Positions 1 through 6,416 of a stretch of 11,347 nucleotides of DNA are shown in pieces (position 1 is the first letter of the stretch; every line of letters starts with the position of its first letter). The position numbers and the translations under genes are program-made. The stretch lies in contig JAJZGN010000044.1 of NCBI GenBank assembly GCA_021798435.1, positions 1-11,347 on the forward strand, in the 5' to 3' direction. The notes beneath the pieces are model-generated. The model worked only from the letters and a program-made list of their open reading frames with translations, searched no databases and was not told where the DNA came from. The DNA comes from a bacterium. GTDB lineage: Bacteria > Chloroflexota > Dormibacteria > Aeolococcales > Bog-877.

Positions 1-171
1 GCCCAGCTGCTTCCCTTCAGCTACCTGCAGAATGCCTTCCAGCTGGTGCTCCACGGCAACCCGCCCTACGGCAGCGACCCCCAGTTCCTCTTGGCGGCGG
101 CGGCCTTCCTCGTGGTGGGCGCAGGTGCGGCGGCGGCGCTGGGGCGGCCGCTGCTGGCCCGGGGCGCCTGA
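1..171 (+). CDS. C-terminal fragment of a membrane protein, probably ABC-2 type transporter permease
   Basis: Frame 1 is open from the first base to a TGA at 169-171, giving the last 56 residues of a protein whose start lies outside the window. The fragment begins AQLLPFSYLQNAF, has a short polar loop (HGNPPYGSDPQ), then a single strongly hydrophobic helix (FLLAAAAFLVVGAGAAAAL) and ends with a short basic tail (GRPLLARGA). A 'LPFSYL..A' segment followed by a loop and a final membrane helix is how many ABC-2 type permease subunits end, with the membrane domain exporting a substrate using a separate ATPase. The permease assignment rests on this general resemblance only. That it is the end of an integral membrane protein is much safer. 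It converges on the transketolase-like gene. Confidence 0.5.
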   Translation, partial: AQLLPFSYLQNAFQLVLHGNPPYGSDPQFLLAAAAFLVVGAGAAAALGRPLLARGA

Positions 172-393
172 GGGCTTCAGGGCGCCCTCCCGGGGAGTGC
201 CGGCCAGGACCAGGATCGTCCTGAAGGCCGCCGGGCCCACCCGGTCTTCCTGGCCGCGCCGCAAGCCTTGGGGGGCTCGGTGCGGGTCCGGGCCCCATCG
301 GTCCAGAAGGACCCGCCCCGAGTCCCAGCCGAGGCCGCCCGCCTCCCGTGACTCCCCGGGCCCCTGAGCCCAGGTGGCTGGGGGACGGGTCGG

Positions 394-2808
394 TCAGCTC
401 CCCTGGGCGGCGTCCAGAAGCTGATGGAGGCGATGCAGCCGCGCCCCGCGCTCCTTGGAGAAGCGCTCCAGCGCCTCCAGGATGTGGGCAGCGTCCAGGT
501 GGGCCTCCTCCATCACCTCCTCCACAGTTCCGCCGGTGCGCCACCTGTGGTCCCAGTCCGGGAAGAGCGAGTACTCCTCGAAGAGCGGGTGGTCCGCCCA
601 GTCCCGCATCATCCTCAAGGACCCATTTGTGATGGCCATGGTGTCCAGCAGGTCCCCCGGGCCGAGCACAGAGGCCCTGTACCCCGGGGTCTGCAGGCGG
701 AAGAGCTGGGGACTGATCGCCGCCACCACCTTGACGTTGATCCCGAGACGGTCGAGCTCAGGGAGCAGGCCCACCAGGGTGGCCGTGGTCACCGTGCCCC
801 GGACCAGCACCGCGCCCCCTCGGGGCAGCCCGGGAAGGTAGTCCCGGATGAGGTAGGCCCCCCGGGCCGCCTCCAGGTGCGAGGGCATCCCGAGCCGCTC
901 CCGATCCGGGATCTCCACGGCCGGACGGGTGAGGTGCAGCGCCACCACCGGGGCGGAGGCGGCCAGGGCGGCGGCCAGCACCACGGGGACCTCGTTGTAC
1001 TCCCAGGGGTGGAGGTCGATCACCTGGCCCTCGGGGAACATCTGGGTGACCCCGGGCTCGTAGATGCCGAAGTGGGTGCGCGAGTCCTCGGCGGTCTCGG
1101 GGCCCGAGTGCCCGGCCACCCAGAGCAGCTTCCCGACCCGGAGCTCGCAGTCCTGGGCCAGCTGGCTGAAGAGCCGGATCGGCCCGTACTTGAGGTAGGA
1201 GAACGAGCCGTAGGTGGAGCAGGCCCCCCAGAAGCCGTCGAAGCTGGAGAAGGGATCGGCGGCGAGATTGACGGTCGCCAGCCCGGCCACCAGCCCGGCG
1301 TTGCCGAACTCGGTGATCTCAGTGGGCAGCAGGGCCCCCCTGGGGTTGGTCCCCCGCTCGTACCAGCCGGCACCGGGCAGCTCCCCGAAACCGGCGGCGA
1401 AACCGGCGAGGTTGGTGGACTCCGCCAGGTCGGCGGAGGCGGCCACGAACAGGGGACGCCCGTGGTCCCGAAGTGCCTGGGAGTTGACGTAGGCCCCCCA
1501 GGCCCCCAGGGCCGCGCGGTTCGGGGCCTTTTCCCCCGGCTTCTTCCAGAGGGCCGCGGGATATTCCCGGACGTCGAAGATGCGCCGGTCGGCGAAGACT
1601 TCGGAGCCGCCCATGGCTGCGGCGCCCTCGATATCCTCCGGGACCTGTTCTCCGAGGGCGACCAGCCGGTCCGAGACCCACTCGACGAGATCTGGGTCGC
1701 GCCGCAGAACTGACAGGGCGGTATCGAGGTTGGCGCGAGCCTGTTCCCGCCGCGCCGGGAGGTCGTCGGGCGCCGGCTGGCCGGCACCCTGGTACTCCAC
1801 CCCGTACCTCTCCATGAAGTGCTCGCGACCATCCCAGAACTGGGGAGCGTTCATAGGCCAGGGGGTGCCGTGGCTGGCGGCGTCGAACTTTCCGTATCCC
1901 CTGCCCTTGCGGGTGCGGAACCAGGCCGCCGTGGGACGCCCCTCGGGGTTCTCCCCCCGGGCGGCCTGGAGCAGGCAGGAGGTGACGCCCTCCCACTCCG
2001 ACCCGGACTCCGTGCCCACCACCCTCCAGCCGTACGGCGCGAACCAGTCGGAGGGGGTCCCATTGACGACGCTGGAAAGTGGCCTAGGGTCGATGCCGAA
2101 GTCGTTCCAGTCAAGGAGGAAGACCAGGTTCTCGAGGCCGAGGCCGAAGGCGGTGGCCCGCGCCTCATGGCTGCCCCCGGGGGTGAGGCCGCCCTCACCC
2201 TCCACGGCGAAGACCTTGACCTCCCCGGCGCCGGCCAGCCGCAGGGCCAGCGCCTCCCCGGCGGCGGGGGCGGTGCCGTGGCCGGAGGGACCGGTGTTGA
2301 ACTTGAGAAAGAGGCTCCGTCCCGACATCTCGGCGTGACCGGGCAGCCCCCCCCGATGCCTGAGATCCAAAAGCTGCTCCCAGGTGAGGGCCCATCTCCC
2401 TTGGTCCGGGAACTCGAAGCGGGGATCCCCTGTGGCCCGACGGCGCTCCCGCAGCCCCTCGTTGAGGACCGCCAGGGTGGCGTACACCAGCGGCACGGTG
2501 TGGCCGGCCGAGAGCACGAACCGGTCGGAGTACCGGAGCCACGGCCGGCGCAGGTCCCAGCGCATGGCCCCACTCAGCAGCAATCCCAGAAGCAGGTGGA
2601 CCTTGGACCGCGACCCCCCGGGATGCCCGCTCTGGCGGTAGTTGAGGGAGAGGTCGATCAGCTCGTCGACGAGATCCTTCAGGACCTCGTAGCGGGGGTA
2701 CTCCGCCCGCGCGGCCTCCAGAAGGGAATCTGGGGCCCCAGCCGGTGAGAGCGCCCCAACCCCCCCAGGGGGAGCGGCCCCCAGTCCCCCAGGATCGCCA
2801 GCTGCCAT
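394..2808 (-). CDS. Transketolase-like thiamine-diphosphate enzyme, 804 aa, substrate unknown
   Basis: This protein carries the transketolase fold from end to end but is not a standard transketolase. After a Gly/Pro/Ala-rich stretch (about 1-30), the N-terminal ThDP domain shows GHPGG (61-65), SAGH (100-103), TGPSGHG (172-178), the diphosphate/metal motif GEGGL (204-208) and WND (234-236). The pyrimidine domain has SADLAEST (458-465), a TEITEF segment (496-501) that should hold the catalytic Glu, and EDSRTHFGI (574-582), matching the EDGPTH block of transketolases. The C-terminal domain runs from about 650 and ends in a long charged helix. Usual transketolases are about 620-680 residues, and the metal-binding Asp of the normal GDG motif is Glu205 here. 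The start is supported by a strong ribosome binding site. Known for the family: ThDP and Mg2+-dependent two-carbon transfer between sugar phosphates, in the cytosol. Inferred: it belongs to a divergent transketolase-like group whose donor and acceptor I cannot predict. A pyruvate dehydrogenase E1-like role is an alternative. Confidence 0.85.
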   Translation of the reverse strand: MAAGDPGGLGAAPPGGVGALSPAGAPDSLLEAARAEYPRYEVLKDLVDELIDLSLNYRQSGHPGGSRSKVHLLLGLLLSGAMRWDLRRPWLRYSDRFVLSAGHTVPLVYATLAVLNEGLRERRRATGDPRFEFPDQGRWALTWEQLLDLRHRGGLPGHAEMSGRSLFLKFNTGPSGHGTAPAAGEALALRLAGAGEVKVFAVEGEGGLTPGGSHEARATAFGLGLENLVFLLDWNDFGIDPRPLSSVVNGTPSDWFAPYGWRVVGTESGSEWEGVTSCLLQAARGENPEGRPTAAWFRTRKGRGYGKFDAASHGTPWPMNAPQFWDGREHFMERYGVEYQGAGQPAPDDLPARREQARANLDTALSVLRRDPDLVEWVSDRLVALGEQVPEDIEGAAAMGGSEVFADRRIFDVREYPAALWKKPGEKAPNRAALGAWGAYVNSQALRDHGRPLFVAASADLAESTNLAGFAAGFGELPGAGWYERGTNPRGALLPTEITEFGNAGLVAGLATVNLAADPFSSFDGFWGACSTYGSFSYLKYGPIRLFSQLAQDCELRVGKLLWVAGHSGPETAEDSRTHFGIYEPGVTQMFPEGQVIDLHPWEYNEVPVVLAAALAASAPVVALHLTRPAVEIPDRERLGMPSHLEAARGAYLIRDYLPGLPRGGAVLVRGTVTTATLVGLLPELDRLGINVKVVAAISPQLFRLQTPGYRASVLGPGDLLDTMAITNGSLRMMRDWADHPLFEEYSLFPDWDHRWRTGGTVEEVMEEAHLDAAHILEALERFSKERGARLHRLHQLLDAAQGS

Positions 2809-2814
2809 CGGCTA

Positions 2815-2826
2815 CACCTCCTCCCC
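2815..2826 (-). promoter_or_regulatory. Strong ribosome binding site of the transketolase-like gene
   Basis: Read on the minus strand this is GGGGAGGAGGTG, a near-ideal Shine-Dalgarno sequence, with 6 nt to the ATG at 2808-2806. It decides the start of the transketolase-like gene and shows that the low-complexity N-terminus is really translated. Confidence 0.8.
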
Positions 2827-2889
2827 GGCCACCCGCCTACGGTCCCAGGATACCGTCAGCCTTCGGCTCCCAGACGAGGCCCTGTCCCT

Positions 2890-2908
2890 CCGTCCTCAAT
2901 CGGGACGG
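2890..2908 (-). terminator. Possible hairpin after the CPBP gene
   Basis: CCGTCC (2890-2895) and GGACGG (2903-2908) form a 6-bp perfect stem around a 7-nt loop. On the minus strand it lies about 24 nt past the CPBP stop codon and 82 nt before the transketolase-like start. There is no U tract, so it may be a weak or Rho-assisted terminator, an RNA-stabilising hairpin, or chance in GC-rich DNA. Confidence 0.25.
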
Positions 2909-2931
2909 CGGGCCGGCGCCAGCGGCACCCC

Positions 2932-3807
2932 TCAGTGGCAGTTGGCGGCCGTCGAGGTGAGGAAGATGAGGGCCACGGCCACGGCGTTGAAGGAGGCATG
3001 GAGCGCGATCCCCGGGTACAGCGAGCGGGTGCGCTCGTAGACCAGGGCCAGGGCCACCCCGGCGATGAAGAGGGATGGCGCCAGCAGGACTATCGAGCCC
3101 CCCACCGAGAGGCTGTGGGCCACGGCGAACACCAAGGAGCTGATGACCACCGCCCAGGCCACCCCCATCCGGGTGCGCAGCCCTCCGTAGATGAAGCCGC
3201 GGAAGGTGATCTCCTCCACCACCGGGGCGATCACCGCGATGGCCAGCACGCCGAGGAGGGGGTCGGCGCCGAAACCGCTGGAGATGTCGCAACCCTGGGG
3301 GTTGCTCATCCCCCCGAGCAGCGGCGAGAGCGCCGAGCTTATGACCCCGGTCAGCAGCTGCAGCGCCACCGCGAAGGGGATCATGAGGGGAAGGATCCAG
3401 AAGGGGGGGCGCACCAGGCCCAGCCGGGACCAAACCCCACGCATCCCTCCCCGGGCGGCGAACACCAGCACCGCCCCCAGCATCGCCGCGTAGAAGACGA
3501 TGGTGGTGACGAAGTTGTAGATGGGGACGATCCGGTTCCAGCTGGGGCCGGTGAGGCTGCGGATGACCCCCGCCTGGTGGAGCCCCAGGGTCACGGCCAC
3601 CACCAGGAAGGTGACGACCAGGACTGCGGCCGAGCCCACCAGAATCCCCCAGAAGACATCCCGGGGACCCCACGAGGGAAGGGGAGGGACCGCCGGTGCC
3701 CGCCCTGTGCTCAGCTTCCCGCCCGCCGGCGGTGCCCAAGCGAGCCGTCCGCCAGTGGGCTGGCCGGCCCGGGCGAGGGCGGCGGCGGGGCCCCGTGAGA
3801 CACCCAC
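2932..3807 (-). CDS. CPBP-family intramembrane metalloprotease (Abi/CAAX-protease-like)
   Basis: From a GTG at 3807 the product is 291 residues: a Pro/Ala/Gly-rich, probably cytoplasmic N-terminus (1-45), then about seven or eight membrane helices. All three CPBP motifs are intact: EEITFR (198-203, the EExxxR motif), FAVAH (227-231, FxxxH) and HASFN (270-274, HxxxN). These Glu and His residues are the expected metal-binding catalytic residues, so it should be an active intramembrane protease of the Rce1/CAAX type. Bacterial members act in bacteriocin self-immunity or membrane-protein processing, and most have no known substrate. The start is uncertain. The open frame runs back to an ATG at 4116, but that part overlaps the upstream gene. 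In 3803-3714 third-position GC is higher in the upstream gene's frame than in this one. The real start could therefore be a CTG at 3714, overlapping the upstream TGA. The family call is firm and the N-terminus is not. Confidence 0.85.
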   Translation of the reverse strand: MGVSRGPAAALARAGQPTGGRLAWAPPAGGKLSTGRAPAVPPLPSWGPRDVFWGILVGSAAVLVVTFLVVAVTLGLHQAGVIRSLTGPSWNRIVPIYNFVTTIVFYAAMLGAVLVFAARGGMRGVWSRLGLVRPPFWILPLMIPFAVALQLLTGVISSALSPLLGGMSNPQGCDISSGFGADPLLGVLAIAVIAPVVEEITFRGFIYGGLRTRMGVAWAVVISSLVFAVAHSLSVGGSIVLLAPSLFIAGVALALVYERTRSLYPGIALHASFNAVAVALIFLTSTAANCH

Positions 3808-4361
3808 TGGAGCGGCTCGGGGCCCCGCTGCACCGACCACCTTGGGCCCCGGCGCCCCTCCTCCGGTGGCGCCGGATGGCGCGCCAAGGGAGGAGTGGAC
3901 GGCAGGGGAAGCAGTCGCCACACAGCCGCGGCAAGGCCGGCCAGGAGTGCCAGGTAGGCCAAGGTGAGGGGGAGCGTGGCGGTCAGAGCGCCCACCGCCA
4001 GGGCGGCCGGAAGCTGGAGCAGCACCCCGAGGAGGGCGGACTGCCGGCCACCGGTGAGGCGCATCCCGGGCCGGATCGCCCCCAGTCCTCCCCGGACCAG
4101 GAGGGCCGCACCACACACCCCGAGCGCCGCCCCCACCACCACGGGCAGGAAGTCCAGAGGTCCCTGCGGCACCCCGGCGTTGCCCATGGCCCCCGTGTCC
4201 GCGGCCAGGGCCACAATTCCGGACAGCGCCGAGACCGCCCCCACCAGAACCAGGGCATAGGCCAGGCGCAGCCCCCAGGCGGAGGCCGCCGGGGCCGTGG
4301 AGAGCGTCTCGGGGGCCGCGGCCCCGGCAGCCGCGGAGCGTCGCTGGCGTCGCTCGACCAT
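3711..4361 (-). CDS. Small multi-spanning membrane protein of unknown function
   Basis: From the ATG at 4361 this is a 216-residue protein with a basic N-terminus (MVERRQRR), four predicted membrane helices (about 30-54, 70-92, 108-126 and 127-150) and a long proline- and charge-rich tail (155-216) with no membrane segment. I do not recognise a family. A GTG at 4442 would add 27 residues (MARRRRPTPG...), but its GGAG sits directly against the start. The 4361 ATG has AGGGG only 1 nt upstream, so neither has good ribosome-binding support and the start is tentative. The gene is first in the leftward run and overlaps the CPBP gene downstream, which suggests co-expression of the two membrane proteins. 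High third-position GC through to its stop supports the tail being translated in this frame. Confidence 0.65.
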   Translation of the reverse strand: MVERRQRRSAAAGAAAPETLSTAPAASAWGLRLAYALVLVGAVSALSGIVALAADTGAMGNAGVPQGPLDFLPVVVGAALGVCGAALLVRGGLGAIRPGMRLTGGRQSALLGVLLQLPAALAVGALTATLPLTLAYLALLAGLAAAVWRLLPLPSTPPLARHPAPPEEGRRGPRWSVQRGPEPLQWVSHGAPPPPSPGPASPLADGSLGHRRRAGS

Positions 4362-4372
4362 GCCCCTATGAT

Positions 4373-4384
4373 GCGCCCGGGCGC
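4373..4384. repeat. 12-bp perfect palindrome in the divergent control region
   Basis: GCGCCCGGGCGC reads the same on both strands and lies 12 bp upstream of the membrane-protein start at 4361. It could be an operator half-way between the divergent genes, but palindromes of only G and C are common by chance in DNA this GC-rich. Confidence 0.3.
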
Positions 4385-4393
4385 CCAACCACC

Positions 4394-4420
4394 CCCCGGG
4401 TTCGAGTTCGCATCCCGGGG
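4394..4420. repeat. Inverted repeat CCCCGGG-N13-CCCGGGG, possible operator
   Basis: Arms at 4394-4400 and 4414-4420 are perfect 7-bp complements around a more AT-rich 13-nt centre (TTCGAGTTCGCAT). Outside a 2-nt bulge, CCA (4391 side) and TGG (4421-4423) extend the pairing. It sits between the divergent membrane-protein and dxs genes, about 55-80 bp upstream of the dxs -10 box. Arm spacing near two helical turns suits a dimeric regulator, though no protein is identified. Confidence 0.3.
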
Positions 4421-4473
4421 TGGGCCGCCTTCGGCGCGCCACCTCCAGCGGCGGCCCTGATCTCGCCGCGGCC

Positions 4474-4479
4474 TATAAT
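4474..4479 (+). promoter_or_regulatory. TATAAT -10 box of dxs, predicting a leaderless transcript
   Basis: A perfect consensus TATAAT ends 8 nt before the dxs ATG at 4488. Transcription normally begins about 7 nt after a -10 box, which places the first base at about 4486-4488, on or next to the start codon. There is no Shine-Dalgarno sequence before the ATG, as expected for leaderless mRNA. I find no convincing -35 hexamer at 16-18 bp spacing. It is one of very few AT-only hexamers in a very GC-rich intergenic region, which makes chance less likely. Confidence 0.65.
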
Positions 4480-4487
4480 CGACCGCC

Positions 4488-6416
4488 ATGGCGGTCCCAG
4501 CGGCGACACCTGCGCCCGGGCCGCGGCGCCTGCTCGACCGGGTCAACTCACCCTCGGACCTGAGGAGGCTGAGCCCCGAGGAGTGCCGCCGGCTGGCCCA
4601 GGAGATCCGGTCCTTTCTGGTGGAGAAGGTCTCCCGCACCGGCGGGCACCTGGGACCCAACCTGGGGATGGTCGAGGTCACCATGGCTCTGCACCGGGTG
4701 TTCGACAGCCCCCAAGACCTGCTGGTCTTCGACACCGGCCACCAGGCCTACGTGCACAAGATCCTGACCGGCCGGCGGCGGGACTTCGACACCCTGCGCC
4801 AGGCCGGGGGACTCTCCGGGTACCCCTCCCGGAGCGAGTCGCCCCACGACCTGGTGGAGAACAGCCATGCCTCCACCGGGCTGAGCTATGCCTTGGGACT
4901 CGCCCAGGCCCGCCGGCGCCACGGTGTCCAGGGCAAGGTGGCGGTGGTGGTGGGGGACGGCTCGCTCACCGGCGGCATGGCCTACGAGGCCCTCAACAAC
5001 ATCGGGACCCTGAGGCCCGACTTGGTGATCCTCCTCAACGACAACGGCCGCTCCTACGCCCCCACGGTGGGCGGGCTGGCCAACCACCTGGCCCGGATCC
5101 GGCTCAACCCCCGCTACGAGGCGGCGAAGAGCGGGATCGGTGACTTCCTGAGCTCGCTCCCGGCCGTCGGGGAGCCCGCCCACGAGATGGCGCGGAGGCT
5201 CAAGACGGGGATGAAGCAGCTGGTGACCGCCCACGTCTTCTTCGAGGACCTGGGGATCAAGTATTCCGGACCCATCGACGGCCACGACCTCGCGGCGGTC
5301 GAGACCGCGCTCAAGATGGCGAGCCGGCTTCCCGGCCCGGTGGTGGTCCACGTGGTGACCGACAAGGGGCGCGGCTTCACCCCCGCCGAGGAGGACCTGA
5401 TCGACAAGTTCCACGGGGTGGGGGCGTTCGATGTCGCCACCGGCAAGATCAAGGGCTCCGGGCCCAGTTACACCGACGTCTTCGAGGAGGCGCTGCTGGA
5501 GCTGGCCCAGGAGGACCCCAAGGTGGTGGCCATCACCGCAGCCATGGCCTCCTCGACCGGCCTGCTCAAGTTCGCCGAGCGCTACCCGGACCGCTTCTAC
5601 GACGTCGGCATCGCCGAGCAGCACGCGGTCACCTTCGCCGCCGGGCTGGCGATGGGTGGTCTCCACCCGGTGGTCTGCATCTACTCCGCCTTCCTGAAGC
5701 GGGCCTTCGACCAGGTCATGTACGACGTGGGACTGCATCGGCTGCCGGTGACCCTGGTCCTCGACCGCTCCGGGGTCACCGGGCCGGACGGCAGCTCCCA
5801 TCACGGCATGTTCGACCTCAGCTACCTGCGGCTGGTGCCCAACCTGGTGGTGGCCAGCCCCCGGGACGCCACCGAACTGGGACGGCTCCTGGCCACCTCC
5901 CTGCGGCACGATGGCCCCTTCTCCATCCGGTACCCGAGGGGGGCCGCTGGGCCGCACGAGCTCGACATCCGCCCCCTCCCCAGCCTGAGCTGGGAGATGC
6001 TGCGAGAGGGCGGCGAGGACGTCCTCATCTGCGCCACCGGGAAGATGGTTGCGGTGGCCGAGAGCAGCCTGCCTCTCCTGGAGGCTGAGGGGGTGGGTGC
6101 CACCCTGGTCAACGCCCGCTTCGTCAAGCCGCTGGACCCCCGCCTTCCCAGCTGGGCCCGGTCCCACCGGGCGGTGGTGACGGTGGAGGACAACACAGTC
6201 CGCGGGGGGCTGGGGGCGGCGGTTCTGGAGCAGCTCGCCGCCTCCGCTGTCGTCCGGCCGCTTCGGCAGGTGGGGCTGCCGGACCAGTTCCTCCCCCACG
6301 GGTCGCAGGTGGAGCTTCTCTCGGAGTACGGCCTCACCGCCGAGGGGGTGGCGGGAGCCGCTCTCCTGGCGCTCGAGGTGGGTGAGACCGGAGCCCGAGC
6401 CGACCTGGTCGGCTGA
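4488..6416 (+). CDS. dxs: 1-deoxy-D-xylulose-5-phosphate synthase (DXS)
   Basis: The 642-residue product is a full-length DXS (family usually about 620-650), the first and flux-controlling enzyme of the methylerythritol phosphate pathway. It condenses pyruvate with D-glyceraldehyde 3-phosphate to 1-deoxy-D-xylulose 5-phosphate and CO2, using ThDP and Mg2+, in the cytosol. Visible motifs are LLDRVNSPSDLR (15-26), GGHLGPNLG (52-60), FDTGHQAYVHK (81-91), the ThDP/Mg2+ motif GDGSLTGGMAYEALNN (156-171) with NDNGRSY (184-190), GPIDGHD (261-267), catalytic Glu377 in GIAEQHA (374-380), DRSGVTGPDGSSHHG (426-440) and RYPRG (481-485). No key residue is missing. The first 12 residues (MAVPAATPAPGP) are a short extension before the conserved start. 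The ATG at 4488 has no ribosome binding site but a TATAAT box 8 nt upstream. The stop lies inside the next gene, so dxs and the EamA exporter are probably one operon. Confidence 0.97.
   Translation: MAVPAATPAPGPRRLLDRVNSPSDLRRLSPEECRRLAQEIRSFLVEKVSRTGGHLGPNLGMVEVTMALHRVFDSPQDLLVFDTGHQAYVHKILTGRRRDFDTLRQAGGLSGYPSRSESPHDLVENSHASTGLSYALGLAQARRRHGVQGKVAVVVGDGSLTGGMAYEALNNIGTLRPDLVILLNDNGRSYAPTVGGLANHLARIRLNPRYEAAKSGIGDFLSSLPAVGEPAHEMARRLKTGMKQLVTAHVFFEDLGIKYSGPIDGHDLAAVETALKMASRLPGPVVVHVVTDKGRGFTPAEEDLIDKFHGVGAFDVATGKIKGSGPSYTDVFEEALLELAQEDPKVVAITAAMASSTGLLKFAERYPDRFYDVGIAEQHAVTFAAGLAMGGLHPVVCIYSAFLKRAFDQVMYDVGLHRLPVTLVLDRSGVTGPDGSSHHGMFDLSYLRLVPNLVVASPRDATELGRLLATSLRHDGPFSIRYPRGAAGPHELDIRPLPSLSWEMLREGGEDVLICATGKMVAVAESSLPLLEAEGVGATLVNARFVKPLDPRLPSWARSHRAVVTVEDNTVRGGLGAAVLEQLAASAVVRPLRQVGLPDQFLPHGSQVELLSEYGLTAEGVAGAALLALEVGETGARADLVG

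Noticed and set aside
172..393. Small hairpins in the left convergent gap (CAGGAC/GTCCTG at 205-223; CCCAG/CTGGG at 369-382)
   Set aside because: The stems are only 5-6 bp with no U tract, no better than expected in DNA this rich in G and C. The 222-bp gap shows no gene or clear signal.
424..1713. Plus-strand open frame (429 codons) opposite the transketolase-like gene
   Set aside because: It is antisense to a gene with a strong ribosome binding site and conserved motifs, and its product is Gly/Pro/Arg/Val-rich with no recognisable domain.
4394..4420. tRNA T-arm-like GGGTTCGAGTTC near an inverted repeat
   Set aside because: The bases around TTCGAGT do not form a T stem, and there is no acceptor, D or anticodon arm. 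It is treated only as part of an inverted repeat.
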